NCBI RefSeq assembly: GCF_000948985.2
Contig: NZ_CP059733.1
Coordinates: 3,162,001 to 3,226,000, forward strand
From: Thalassomonas viridans
GTDB lineage: Bacteria > Pseudomonadota > Gammaproteobacteria > Enterobacterales > Alteromonadaceae
Reading direction: 5' to 3'
Length of the DNA: 64,000 nt
The translations under genes were made by a program, and so were the position numbers. This document shows positions 1 through 8,800 of this stretch, piece after piece. Positions within the stretch are counted from its first letter, which is position 1. The number at the start of each line of letters is the position of its first letter. The notes under the pieces were generated by a model. It saw nothing but the letters and a program-made list of their open reading frames with translations. It was not told the DNA's origin and searched no databases.

Positions 1-2855
1 AAATCCAGGGTTTTATGTAAGTCACCGCCATTATTAAGATAATATGACAGCAAAATATAACCGGCCTGTTTTGCACTTATGCCTGTCTGGCAAATTTTTT
101 TGGTCAGTAGCTCATCAAACAAGGTTTCCAATGAGGTGCCGGTTGTCAGGCTGATATCGAGATCTTTAGCCATAGATTTAATCACGGCCCTGATATCTAG
201 GTGGCCATCCGCTATCTCAGGAGCATCAGCAATATCATCTTGATCTTCTATAGTGATAGGGGTATCGAAGGAATGGATCAGGTTTCTTGCTACATCCTCA
301 AGCGCAATCTGCTGCGGGGCGCCGTCGGCGGCCTGGTCGGTAATGGTATCCCAGTCTGCAATCTTTTCCAGCCATTTTTTCATGGCTTCCAGGCTGTCGC
401 TGAGCCAGGCTCCCTGGCGGCTGATAGCAGACATTAGGGTATCGCCGGCCCCGAGCAGGTGGAAATTGCTGATATTGGTCGGCGCCCACCACTGGGCGCC
501 GTCCCAGTTTTTGTTGTTGACCTGGGCTTGAAAGTAGTGAATATGTCGTGCCAGTGTTTTGGGGTAGTGATTCTCGTTATCGGGATCCTGACCAAGCAGT
601 TGCTTTAACCGGCAGATGTAACCTATTAGCAAGGGATCTTCAAAAAGTTGCCAGTCATTGAAGAAGCGTACGTTATTGCCCTGGTTCTCGGTCTTTATTT
701 TGTCGGAAGTCCGGCCCAGGGTATTATTCCAGATGCCCCTGGCCAGCTCACTGGCCTTGCCTGTTACGCTGTAATCCCAGCCGCTGGTGTGATAATGGAA
801 ATAGGCACTGCTGAGCAGGCAATCGAGTATGCCCAATAAGGTGGCATCGTATTGTTTATGCGGATCCTGCTCGTCAAATCTGTCTCGTGCAGCCTGTATC
901 AGTTCATCCTGATTCTCTATTTCCAGCCGGTTAGCCTGGATCCTGTCGGCATTGGCTTGATCCTCGATATCCTGAATGGGCTCCTGCAGACGGGCATTTT
1001 CAGCGGTTAAACGCTCTATTATCTGTTGGCAGCGCTCGATTTCATTATCTCTTTCCGCCTGCTCTCTGGCTCTGCGTACATTATAGAGCCATTGCACTTC
1101 ATCTTGATTCTTTCTGGTAAGTATTGGTGTGATATGGGTACCAAAACGCAACTCCAATAATGAGATGTACATGGCTAAAGGGAACAGGGTGCGGGCGGCG
1201 CCGTCATTATTGCCGGAGCGGAATGAATAAACGCCTTTAGCGGTTTTAAGTATGCTTAAGCCGTAGCGGTCGAGTATATCCAGCAGTTTTGTTCCGCAAT
1301 GGCTTGGAGACTGGTTGTTCCTGATGGCGCTGAGCAGTCCGCCCTTAAGCATACCTGCTATCTGGCCGCCGCTTTCGAGACCATAGCTATAGCAATAAGA
1401 TTTATAGCACAACAAATTGGCGGCGACCTCTTCGCTGGGCAACAGCAAGTTCTGGTGGTATTTTCTCTTGGCGCTATTATCCAGGGTTTTTAACATGCGG
1501 TAATACTTGGTAGCCCAGTTACGGCTGGCAATGAGGTTGTCGTAGCTGGATTTAGGTAAATTTTCCCTGAGATCGGCCTGGGCTTTGGCAGTCAGGCTGG
1601 TGAAACCATAACTGGTGCTGGTGTCGAGTTGATGATAAAGACCAAAGCGGTATTGCAGCGCCCCCTCATATTCGGTATTAAAGTTAACCCCCTGGATTAT
1701 TTTTGCTAGGGCACTCAGGTAATATTGGCCGGTTTTGGTTGTTCTTAATCTCTCCAATATCGCCAGGTTATCATTATTGGCCAGTTGGTCAGAAATCTTT
1801 TGGCTGATATAAGGTAATAAGGCTTCTTTGGCGTTATCGCTGCCGTTGCTGCTGATATGGTCATAAATAAAATACAGGTTGCGTACTGCAAGCTCGGCGG
1901 CATCAATAAAGGTATCCCAGTCGAAATCCTTGGTGTGTAAATTGCCTGACTGATCATATTGCTCCAGTTTGGCAGTGAAGTCACTGAAACTGTCGCCGTC
2001 CAGCGGCACTTCTATGGTTTCGCTATAACCGTCAATCAAGTTTTTTAATGTCGGCGAGTTGCCTTTTAGCTGCTCCTGCTGTTCGCTGCTCAGGGCTTCT
2101 ATGGCTTCACGGCTGGCGTACTGGCTGTCGTCCAGTTCGCTGATGACATTATTGATCAAGGTCTGATATTGGCTTTTAAGATGCTGATCACTTTTGCTTT
2201 CCAGCTGGGACTGCTGGCTTTGGGTTGGATCGTCAGATGGTTTAAGCGCCTTGCGGGAGAAAGACGCATCAGCAATGGTTTTGAAGCTATTGTCCCCCAG
2301 TTTAAAGGTAAAAGTAACTTTGGGGTTGCTGTCACCGGCGATTTTATTTGCCACTATCGGCAGAGTCTGTAAATCCGGTTTAAGGTAGTCACCGGCAAAA
2401 TTGCCGTCAACGCGGTAAATCAGGCCATCGGTGCCAACAACGGTCGCAGGAGCGTTGAGACTGTTTTCAAACATATGGTGAAAAACGAATTTTAGCCAAT
2501 TATCCTCGTCACTGTCATAGTCAGTTTCCTTTGCCAGCTCAGGAGCGAGTTTTTTTACAAATGCCGGGGCGAAACTTCGGACAAAATTAAAACCTTCCTG
2601 CGAGTTGTCCCCCATCAGCCAGTTGATGCCACTGCGCAAAAACGGTCCGTAACCGGGCACTAGCATCAGGGCTGCGGCGCTCATCTGGACAAACCCCTGA
2701 TAACGGGCAAGGGTGACCCTGGCATCCTGGTTCATAAACTGTAGATGCGCATCGGCTTTTTTCAACCTTTGCTCCAGTTTAGTCAAAGCTCTCCTGTTAT
2801 TGTGAAAATCCTGGTTAAAGCCGTCGGGGGCTTGATCGATAAAATTAATGGGCAT
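1..2855 (-). CDS. Large protein of unknown function, C-terminus beyond the left edge
   Basis: An open frame runs from an ATG at 2855 (preceded on the minus strand by AAGGA about 8 nt upstream) to the left edge without a stop, giving at least 951 residues. The first codons read MPINFIDQAPDGFNQDF. There is no signal peptide. A hydrophobic stretch lies near residues 55-75 (QMSAAALMLVPGYGPFL), and a charged coiled-coil-like segment (RREQAERDNEIERCQQ and following) lies near residues 590-660. I do not recognise a family. The middle is rich in aromatic residues and helix-forming stretches. It is the first of a run of minus-strand genes but is separated from the next one (ending at 3104) by about 250 bp, so it probably has its own promoter. 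Size and setting beside secreted enzymes would suit a toxin or surface protein, but that is a guess. Confidence 0.85.
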   Translation of the reverse strand, partial: MPINFIDQAPDGFNQDFHNNRRALTKLEQRLKKADAHLQFMNQDARVTLARYQGFVQMSAAALMLVPGYGPFLRSGINWLMGDNSQEGFNFVRSFAPAFVKKLAPELAKETDYDSDEDNWLKFVFHHMFENSLNAPATVVGTDGLIYRVDGNFAGDYLKPDLQTLPIVANKIAGDSNPKVTFTFKLGDNSFKTIADASFSRKALKPSDDPTQSQQSQLESKSDQHLKSQYQTLINNVISELDDSQYASREAIEALSSEQQEQLKGNSPTLKNLIDGYSETIEVPLDGDSFSDFTAKLEQYDQSGNLHTKDFDWDTFIDAAELAVRNLYFIYDHISSNGSDNAKEALLPYISQKISDQLANNDNLAILERLRTTKTGQYYLSALAKIIQGVNFNTEYEGALQYRFGLYHQLDTSTSYGFTSLTAKAQADLRENLPKSSYDNLIASRNWATKYYRMLKTLDNSAKRKYHQNLLLPSEEVAANLLCYKSYCYSYGLESGGQIAGMLKGGLLSAIRNNQSPSHCGTKLLDILDRYGLSILKTAKGVYSFRSGNNDGAARTLFPLAMYISLLELRFGTHITPILTRKNQDEVQWLYNVRRAREQAERDNEIERCQQIIERLTAENARLQEPIQDIEDQANADRIQANRLEIENQDELIQAARDRFDEQDPHKQYDATLLGILDCLLSSAYFHYHTSGWDYSVTGKASELARGIWNNTLGRTSDKIKTENQGNNVRFFNDWQLFEDPLLIGYICRLKQLLGQDPDNENHYPKTLARHIHYFQAQVNNKNWDGAQWWAPTNISNFHLLGAGDTLMSAISRQGAWLSDSLEAMKKWLEKIADWDTITDQAADGAPQQIALEDVARNLIHSFDTPITIEDQDDIADAPEIADGHLDIRAVIKSMAKDLDISLTTGTSLETLFDELLTKKICQTGISAKQAGYILLSYYLNNGGDLHKTLD

Positions 2856-3103
2856 AACTTAGTCCTTTAAAAATGAAGAATAGCCCATTATGCTAGGTGT
2901 TAATTGTGTAGCATCCTCAGTTTATCTTACTGATTATTATGGATAACCTATTTTATGTTGGTCGTGATTAATGAATTTTTTGCTTAGCATTAAGCAGGGA
3001 CAGCCCGAAGTCAGTGATTGTGCTTAGATACTGGACCTGTCATTTGGTGAGGGAATAAAGAAAGCAAATTTAAGGTGGCAGTTGGGTATTGGCAGAGCAT
3101 AGG

Positions 3104-3772
3104 TCACTTTATTTTTGGCACAATTAAAAAATCATCGTCATGACTTGGCGGCAGCGGCGGGTTCTGATAAATCACCCCGACACCGTCAACGGTAGTGATA
3201 CTGTAGGTGTTGTCGCTGGTGGCAATTGAACCGAAAGTGCCGCCTGCACCTTGGGTGATCACCACAGGATAGCTGTGGTTGTTTTGTGCTATGTTGCCCT
3301 CAAAAGTATAATCGCCGTTTTTCTCCAGTCCTTCTTTGGTGACAGTGACCTCTACAGATGTTCCGTCAGGTAAGGGCAGGGACACAGTATCGCCGACACT
3401 GATATCCTGCTGCAGGTTTTCATTAAAGGAAATGGTTTGATAGGAGGTGTTGGCAAATGTCTCCGGCACTCTATCTAATGCCTGTTTGCTTACTTGCCAG
3501 GGAGAGGTTTGGGTCTTGTCATCAAGCTCTGTGCCATCGTCTTGGAGCTCAATAAGTGCCGGCTTGAGTGGTTTGATATTGGCTTTGGGGGCCGGTGCCG
3601 GCAGGGCTGTTAACGTCGGCTGGCGCAAAGTGTTGTCAGCGTTGGCGGCGGGCTCTTGTTTGCCTGCCTGGCGGGCTTGCTGGTTATCGACAGGCTGCAG
3701 ATGGAAATAGCGCCACAGCAAAACGCCTGCGATAACGACTACAACCAATAAAAGCCTTTTGTTGATTTGCAT
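3104..3772 (-). CDS. Membrane-anchored protein resembling a detached metalloprotease propeptide
   Basis: A 222-aa protein with an N-terminal membrane anchor (residues 6-21, LLLVVVVIAGVLLW), a Pro/Ala-rich linker (about 25-75) and a C-terminal domain (about 100-210). The C-terminal domain carries the pattern PLPDGTSVEVTVTK ... GDYTFEGNI ... GGTFGSIATSDNTYSI ... GVGVIY. This is the layout of the FTP/propeptide-like region that normally precedes the catalytic domain in secreted reprolysin-type (M12B) proteases. The gene lies 77 bp downstream of, and on the same strand as, a protease gene (3850-5256) that has no such region of its own. I infer that it works in trans as inhibitor, chaperone or membrane tether for that protease. 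Without the neighbour it would be only a hypothetical single-pass membrane protein. Confidence 0.75.
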   Translation of the reverse strand: MQINKRLLLVVVVIAGVLLWRYFHLQPVDNQQARQAGKQEPAANADNTLRQPTLTALPAPAPKANIKPLKPALIELQDDGTELDDKTQTSPWQVSKQALDRVPETFANTSYQTISFNENLQQDISVGDTVSLPLPDGTSVEVTVTKEGLEKNGDYTFEGNIAQNNHSYPVVITQGAGGTFGSIATSDNTYSITTVDGVGVIYQNPPLPPSHDDDFLIVPKIK

Positions 3773-3792
3773 CTTTTTCCCCGCCTTAGATT

Positions 3793-3837
3793 AAAGCGTC
3801 AATATCCAGGCTTTAGCGGCCTGTATATTGACGCTTT
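3793..3837 (-). terminator. Long hairpin between protease and propeptide-like genes
   Basis: Arms 3793-3811 and 3819-3837 pair at 18 of 19 positions around a 7-nt loop. The hairpin lies between the protease stop at 3850 and the next start at 3772. The minus-strand tail is only weakly T-rich, so it may be a partial terminator or an mRNA-processing/stability element that sets the ratio of the two products. Confidence 0.55.
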
Positions 3838-3849
3838 TAGTCGGCACTC

Positions 3850-5256
3850 TTAGCCCTTTAAGGCATCCTGGTATGCCTGGTAGGCATCTGCTACTACTTG
3901 TTTTTGCTCGGCTACCGCGAGTTTGGCCTGTTGGAAATCTGCCTTGGCCTGTTCATAGGCTGCCAGAGCCTTGTTGTAGGCATCGAGCAGGGCATTTAGA
4001 TCTTCGGCCGAGGCGTTTATCTCAAGTATTTTGGCGTTATAGCTGTCTATTTTGCCTATGGCGTTGTCGTACAGGCTTTGCTGCTGAGCCGCCGACAAGC
4101 TGCCGCTGGCGTTATAGTCATTAATCGCCTGCATTGCCTGCTGGTAAAGGGTGTTTAGCTGGGTCAGCTGGCGCTGGTAGCTGTTGTAGGCCTTGTTATA
4201 GGCACGCTTGGCCTTTTTGTATGCCGTATATGCGGTCTTTTGCTCGGCTTTTTTGGCTTTTTGCTCGGCTTTAAGTTCGGCGAGTTTATCTTTGGCATCA
4301 AGCCAGGCTTGCTTTGCCTCGTCCGCATCACCTGGTGGCTGGCTGTCATTCGGCGTTTCTTCTTCGCCGCCCGTTTCTCCACCGGTATCAGAGACGACGG
4401 TAGCGGTATAGGCGGCAATTTGCGGTGCGGCAACTCCTAAGGCATGCACGGCATCGGCGCCGTTGGCTTGATTGCGGTTAATGCCGCAGGGAGAGCCGAA
4501 ACAATCCAACTCTGGGCTGGAAAAGTTATAGGCTTTTTGGGTGTTGCTGCCAAAGAGCCAGGCGTATCCCATAATGGTGGCAAAGTTGTTGGACTCGCCA
4601 TAGCCCCAAGCCCAGGGGAGAGTGCCGCCTTCGCTGTCTTGCAGAGAGGAATGGGTAAGCCCCATGTTATGGCCTAATTCGTGGGCGGTAACCCAGTCGC
4701 CGCAGGGACCGTCCATACCGATAACCCCCATGGCGGTTTCGCGCCATATCGGGTGACTGAAATCTCCGTCGGTGCCGTAGCCGCCGACCCAGGCGATACC
4801 GCAGACACCATTATGAGCGCTGGAATAGGGACGCATCAGCAAAACTAAGTCTGCGCCGTATTGCTCGCGCAGATCATCTACCTGGCTGAATGCTGCGCCG
4901 CGATTACAAATATCTTGTGTTTGCAGCACATCAAAATCACAGGTGAGATCTGTTAGCGCCTGCTCCGGCGAAACCGAATCGCTGTAATTGACACTTTGCT
5001 GATGTACCAGGCGCAACTCGATGTCTAAGTTGCTGTCACTGAAAACTTTATTGGAAACACTGATGATCTGGTTCAAGCGGGTTTCAACACTGTTGCCATA
5101 TTGCGCTTCGACCCCGTCGGTATAAAGGGCCATAACATCTAAAGTGGTGGTAGCGAAAGTGTTTGCACTGAAAGCAAAAGCGGCTGTGATACCAGCGGCC
5201 TTTAGCAGGGGCTTATAGCAGCTTGCCAACTGCTTTTTAACGGCGTGGTTTCCCAT
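3850..5256 (-). CDS. Secreted reprolysin-type (M12B-like) zinc metalloprotease with C-terminal coiled coil
   Basis: A 468-aa exported protease. Residues 1-36 form a signal peptide ending near FATTTLD. The catalytic domain begins almost at once (LDVMALYTDGVEAQYG). The metzincin zinc site HELGHNMGLTH lies at residues 192-202 and the Met-turn IMGY near 228-231. Six or more cysteines suit an extracytoplasmic protein. After about residue 290 come a Gly/Glu/Pro linker and a long Lys/Ala/Gln-rich coiled coil (about 315-468), unusual for the family, which may bind a partner or the cell surface. The usual N-terminal propeptide is absent; a propeptide-like protein is encoded just downstream (3104-3772). 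GGAG precedes the ATG at about 11 nt. The protease call is firm; the substrate is unknown. Confidence 0.9.
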   Translation of the reverse strand: MGNHAVKKQLASCYKPLLKAAGITAAFAFSANTFATTTLDVMALYTDGVEAQYGNSVETRLNQIISVSNKVFSDSNLDIELRLVHQQSVNYSDSVSPEQALTDLTCDFDVLQTQDICNRGAAFSQVDDLREQYGADLVLLMRPYSSAHNGVCGIAWVGGYGTDGDFSHPIWRETAMGVIGMDGPCGDWVTAHELGHNMGLTHSSLQDSEGGTLPWAWGYGESNNFATIMGYAWLFGSNTQKAYNFSSPELDCFGSPCGINRNQANGADAVHALGVAAPQIAAYTATVVSDTGGETGGEEETPNDSQPPGDADEAKQAWLDAKDKLAELKAEQKAKKAEQKTAYTAYKKAKRAYNKAYNSYQRQLTQLNTLYQQAMQAINDYNASGSLSAAQQQSLYDNAIGKIDSYNAKILEINASAEDLNALLDAYNKALAAYEQAKADFQQAKLAVAEQKQVVADAYQAYQDALKG

Positions 5257-5546
5257 AAAGGGAGTCTCCTAAACTTTACTTAGCAACCTTTCCTGGTTAT
5301 CCAATTGGCGCGCGTCCTTTAAAGTTTTAGGTGTTGGTGAAAAAATGGTTCAGCAACGTTTACATCTTACACATCAAATAACGGCTTAGCAAAGGGTATT
5401 TTCACCCAGATGTTGCCTTGAGGTTTTATCTAAAGATAACAACTGATATGAGGTGCCGGGGGATAATTGGCTAAGTAGTTATTATAAAGGTATTTATTCG
5501 ATTCTGTTTTTGTTTAAGGGGGAGAGTTCGCGGACTTTTCGGGCTT

Positions 5547-6413
5547 TTATCTTACATTTTTTACCAGCTTTAACCACCACTGGCTGTCGGGCTTGGGGCT
5601 ATCAAGCGGCAATTGGTTATTTTCCAGCAGCAATATTCTCCGCTGGTGCAGCCGGCTGCGCTGAATGTCTTGTAAGTGATATTTCAGAAAAAGCTCCTTG
5701 AGCGAGCCGTCTTTTAAAGCCTGCTCCAGTCCAAGCCTGATCCGTTTGGCGAGGCGGGTATTATCCCTGGTGACAAAAAAGTAAACCGGGTAGGGATAAT
5801 AGAAGGCAAGAGTCTGCTCGATAACTATATTGCGATAACTCTCCCCGAGCTGCTTAGCCTCTTGCCAGATTTCATTAATGCCGCGCGGGAAATAGTCAAA
5901 GCGGTTGGCATCTAACATGGCAAACAGATTCGGGTATAAAGGGTTGGTTATGATCTTAAGCTGGTTGTCTTCAAGAATAGCCATGTCGGCCCAGTGGGTG
6001 CCGAAGCCGCCGATAAAGTCATTGGCAAGTTGTTCGAGGCTTTTGATACCAGCAAAATCTGCTTGCCGCCCTTTATGTACCAGCAATATCCGGTAGCCGA
6101 GAATACCTTGCAAGATAGGATATTTAATGGCCCTAAACCTTTGCTCGCGGGTTTTATTGGTGGCAAAAAAGGCAACATCTATCAGACCGTTTTCAAGTGA
6201 AAGTTCACCCCGGCCGTGGCTCATGTTGAAGGTTTCTGCTTGTAATACCGCCGAGCCGAATTCATCCCGGGTTTTATCCAGCACCAGCTGTAGTAACTCA
6301 ATGCGGTAGTTATACCTGGCATCGGTTTGAAAATAGCGGATTTGTTCTACCGGTTCAGCCAAGGAGATAATCGGCAATAATAAAGAGAAAAGCAGTCCGG
6401 CAACGTACTTCAC
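5547..6413 (-). CDS. Periplasmic solute-binding-like protein (SBP_bac_3 type)
   Basis: I place the start at GTG 6413 rather than the upstream ATG at 6494, because AAAGGTGG lies 7 nt before it and the protein then opens with a clean signal peptide (VKYVAGLLFSLLLPIISLAEP). The product is 288 aa. The body has the feel of the family-3 solute-binding fold: a YRIELLQLVLDKT helix, the strand GLIDVAFFATNKTREQRF, the hinge-region YPILQGILGYRILLV, and IRLGLEQALKDGSLKELFLKYH near the end. No ABC permease or ATPase genes are adjacent, so it is more likely a stand-alone sensor or scavenging protein than part of a transporter. Similar folds occur in this window at 59651-60346 and inside the HD-GYP protein at 40751-43951. 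Confidence 0.75.
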   Translation of the reverse strand: MKYVAGLLFSLLLPIISLAEPVEQIRYFQTDARYNYRIELLQLVLDKTRDEFGSAVLQAETFNMSHGRGELSLENGLIDVAFFATNKTREQRFRAIKYPILQGILGYRILLVHKGRQADFAGIKSLEQLANDFIGGFGTHWADMAILEDNQLKIITNPLYPNLFAMLDANRFDYFPRGINEIWQEAKQLGESYRNIVIEQTLAFYYPYPVYFFVTRDNTRLAKRIRLGLEQALKDGSLKELFLKYHLQDIQRSRLHQRRILLLENNQLPLDSPKPDSQWWLKLVKNVR

Positions 6414-6838
6414 AGTCAAACCACCTTTGCGGGATAATACGTTAACAAGCCGTTTTTTCGTCCAGGTATATAGGCTATTGTCAGCATGGGGCAAAATAAA
6501 TAAGACCGCATTATTTGCACATTGGTACCCTTATAGCAACAAGGGGTTACATAAAAATTGTTATCTTATGTAAAGGCCGGTATTACCAATAAATGAAAGC
6601 GTAATGTGCACTGTTGATCTATGCGCTTTGTAGCGGCGATCAATTGGCATATTTACACAAGGTTATAGCACATTTTCCTTTGCTTACAGGAAAAAAGCGA
6701 CTTGCTCCTGTCATGTGCAGCGTCTAGATATTTGGCTAAATTAAGCTAACGTTAATGAGGCATGGAGTGGTAAAGCCTGGCTCTGTGGCTATCAGGCTTT
6801 AATTGCATAATTATAATAATTCTTAAAGGATGTTAGCT
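6414..6838. other. Intergenic region between divergent genes
   Basis: This 425-bp stretch separates the minus-strand solute-binding gene from the plus-strand hydrolase. It should contain both promoters. I see no convincing gene, repeat or strong promoter consensus. The segment around 6801-6830 is AT-rich and leads into AAAGGA at 6825-6830. Confidence 0.5.
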
Positions 6839-7741
6839 ATGATATACGTATTTTCAAACAGGAATATCGAGAACGATAACTGGCTTGGTGACGAGTTTAA
6901 TGCAGAGGGGCCTGAAAATATCAGAGTGGCCAAATACAACGCCGATACCGACAAAAAACTCACTTTTTATCCTGAAACCGACCCGCAACTTTTACCTTCT
7001 CTTAAAGTGATTCAAGAAGTTGAAGCCAGTGATAAACCTTGTTGTATTTTCCTGCACGGTTTTAATCAAAGCCTGAAAAAGAACTTAGGAAAATGTGAAG
7101 AAATAGAAAGTTATGGTGTGAATGTGATCGCCTTTTCCTGGCCGTCGAATCCCGGCCCGCAAGCAATTTGGCGGAAAATAAGGGAATATAAAAGGGCGGT
7201 GAGAAATGCCGAAAGATCTTCGCTGGCGTTTGAGCGTTTTTTTAATCTCTTTGATGATTACGTAGACATCAACGGGAGATTTAACAATATCAAGGCCATG
7301 GTGGTGCACAGTTTAGGCAATTACTTATTGCAACATTTTGTGCAGGGCTCAGGTTTTGAAAACCAGCCGGGATTTTTAAACAATATTTTATTGCATCAGG
7401 CAGATGTGAATAGCCACCGGCACGAGCTGTGGGCGGACAAGCTGGCTATCAACAGCAGGGTAATGGCGACGGTAAATGAAACGGACAATACCCTGGACTT
7501 TTCCGACGTGCTCAACCCCGACCGTTTAGGCAACACCCTGGGAAATCTCAATTCCGAGCGGCTGCAGTACTTTAATTTCGGCAAAATTCCCCAAGCCGAA
7601 GACGAACACAGGTTATGGATAGAACCCACCGTTGAAAATGCCAGTGCGAAAAGCTTTTTTGAGTCTGTGTTTAAAGGTAAAAAAGTGAATACGGGGCATT
7701 TTGAATTTGACCGCAGCAGAAACTGTTTTCATATTAAATAG
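6839..7741 (+). CDS. Alpha/beta hydrolase (DUF900-like)
   Basis: The ATG at 6839 is chosen over the one at 6830 because AAAGGA (6825-6830) is then correctly spaced at 8 nt. The product is about 300 aa with no signal peptide. CIFLHGFNQSL (about residues 60-70) is the strand and oxyanion turn typical of alpha/beta hydrolases. MVVHSLGNYLL (about 154-164) carries the nucleophile elbow with Ser in H-S-L-G, a common G-x-S-x-G variant, and LLHQADVNSHRHELW may supply the acid region. This arrangement resembles the DUF900/COG4782 esterase-like family. It stands alone, followed by a hairpin terminator. The substrate is unknown; a lipase or esterase role is inferred from the fold only. Confidence 0.8.
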   Translation: MIYVFSNRNIENDNWLGDEFNAEGPENIRVAKYNADTDKKLTFYPETDPQLLPSLKVIQEVEASDKPCCIFLHGFNQSLKKNLGKCEEIESYGVNVIAFSWPSNPGPQAIWRKIREYKRAVRNAERSSLAFERFFNLFDDYVDINGRFNNIKAMVVHSLGNYLLQHFVQGSGFENQPGFLNNILLHQADVNSHRHELWADKLAINSRVMATVNETDNTLDFSDVLNPDRLGNTLGNLNSERLQYFNFGKIPQAEDEHRLWIEPTVENASAKSFFESVFKGKKVNTGHFEFDRSRNCFHIK

Positions 7742-7759
7742 CTGAGGTTGTGTTGGTTT

Positions 7760-7790
7760 ATGTGCTGTTTTGCAAACAGCACATGCTTTT
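7760..7790 (+). terminator. Rho-independent terminator after the hydrolase gene
   Basis: A perfect 11-bp hairpin (7760-7770 with 7774-7784, loop TGC) is followed by GCTTTT. It sits 19 bp after the stop of the hydrolase gene and argues against coding starts upstream of it for the next small ORF. Confidence 0.75.
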
Positions 7791-7814
7791 GCCTATGGCA
7801 TCCAAAGCAATTTC

Positions 7815-7850
7815 TTGATTTACAGCTTGCTGATAACCATATGAAGCAGT
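7815..7850 (+). repeat. 36-bp dispersed repeat, copy 1
   Basis: This 36-bp sequence recurs at 31142-31177 with 33 of 36 bases identical (core AGCTTGCTGATAACCATA). Here it overlaps the start of the 90-aa ORF. In the second copy it lies just upstream of the Mrr-like gene at the left end of the restriction island. Confidence 0.75.
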
Positions 7851-8113
7851 CATCTTATAAATATCTGACAACACATGTTCCGGTGATGAACCGCTATTTT
7901 TCGGATAACTTTGCCAAAAATTTTTCAGATGCATTACCCGCCGATTGCATAGTGGTTGGCCATATAACCAACTCTCATCCTAACCTTAATCCAAATGGAA
8001 AAATCTCAGAATACCGGCACGGCAGGGTCAGGGCATATAAAGGCGGTCAACTGATTCATGATGCCGTAGACCGCCGCAATTTAACTTTTGTTAATTCATC
8101 GACTCCGGGATAA
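7841..8113 (+). CDS. Small protein of unknown function (90 aa)
   Basis: ATG at 7841 gives a 90-aa protein beginning MKQSSYKYLTTHVPVMNRYF and containing a basic C-terminal part (EYRHGRVRAYKGGQLIHDA, about 62-80). The longer frame from 7748 would run through the terminator hairpin, so it is rejected. No good ribosome site is visible. The reality of the gene is supported by a partly conserved second copy of its C-terminal region at 39692-39778, where conservation is visible at protein level (NYRHGKVRACKGAQQIHDA). It ends 5 bp before the next gene. No family recognised. Confidence 0.45.
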   Translation: MKQSSYKYLTTHVPVMNRYFSDNFAKNFSDALPADCIVVGHITNSHPNLNPNGKISEYRHGRVRAYKGGQLIHDAVDRRNLTFVNSSTPG

Positions 8114-8118
8114 GGTTT

Positions 8119-8580
8119 ATGAAAATAAAAATTTTGTCTGTTGCTGTTATTTGCTTGACAGCTTTTGGTCTTTGGCTATTCCAACCCTATATGCAGCGGG
8201 AGTACGTACGTTTAAGTGAAACACCAGTAACTATCGAGGCCGAGTATTTTACCGTAACATGTGAGCCTCTTTGCACTCAATTGTACCGTGTTGAGAATGG
8301 CAAGATAACTAACAATGGCGTTTTTCCTAATATGCCAGCCGATATCCCGGATCCTCATTCTATATCAGAGCTTAAAGATGGTGACAGGCTATTATTAACG
8401 GGGTATTTGTATGTATGGCAGGAAACTAATCTGATCACAGGCTCAATTAGTACACGAGAAATAAATATGATCGATGTGATCCGCTGGCAGACGCCTGATC
8501 GGGTGAGTTATAAAAGCCAACAAAGCAATCATGCCCCCGCAGCTTTCAGGCATGAAAACTACACCGATTGCCGTCCTTAG
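8119..8580 (+). CDS. Single-pass membrane or exported small protein, paralogue of 45058-45513
   Basis: A 153-aa protein with an N-terminal hydrophobic segment (residues 5-21) followed by a soluble domain. The domain contains TIEAEYF, a Cys pair near CEPLCTQLYR, NMPADIPDP, LLTGYLYVW and ETNLITGSIS, ending ENYTDCRP. A close paralogue (151 aa, same motifs in the same order) is encoded at 45058-45513. The conserved motif string and paired cysteines suggest a folded periplasmic domain on an inner-membrane anchor, or a cleaved signal peptide. No named family is recognised. It directly precedes copy 1 of the duplicated block and is missing from the equivalent place in copy 2. Confidence 0.75.
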   Translation: MKIKILSVAVICLTAFGLWLFQPYMQREYVRLSETPVTIEAEYFTVTCEPLCTQLYRVENGKITNNGVFPNMPADIPDPHSISELKDGDRLLLTGYLYVWQETNLITGSISTREINMIDVIRWQTPDRVSYKSQQSNHAPAAFRHENYTDCRP

Positions 8581-8766
8581 CGCAAAAAATATTTTACTTT
8601 TCATTGCGCTACACACAAGTGTACAGCCTTGTATACAGTGCAGCCATTTAGTCAAAATATTAAATACAACTCCAGCCTGATTTTTCCCGCTTTTTGTACT
8701 ATTACTTAGCTACCACAGCCAAACCAAGGAGGCATTTAACCCGAAAAAACGTTCAGAAAATGAGGC

Positions 8767-8800
8767 GCTATCCCCAAGTGCTAGAACACCTGGAGATAGC
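8767..8800 (+). promoter_or_regulatory. Conserved leader hairpin upstream of the 59-aa gene
   Basis: Arms 8767-8780 and 8787-8800 pair at 12 of 14 positions. In the second copy (39964-39997) the A-T pair 8776/8791 is replaced by a G-C pair, a compensatory change. The 3' arm end GATAGC (8795-8800) could also pair with GCTATC at 8821-8826, which abuts the GAGGAG ribosome site (8816-8821). That makes an alternative, translation-blocking fold possible. Confidence 0.55.

Noticed and set aside
7748..7840. Upstream extension of the 90-aa ORF (start at 7748)
   Set aside because: It runs through a perfect 11-bp terminator hairpin (7760-7784) and has no ribosome site, so the start at 7841 is preferred.
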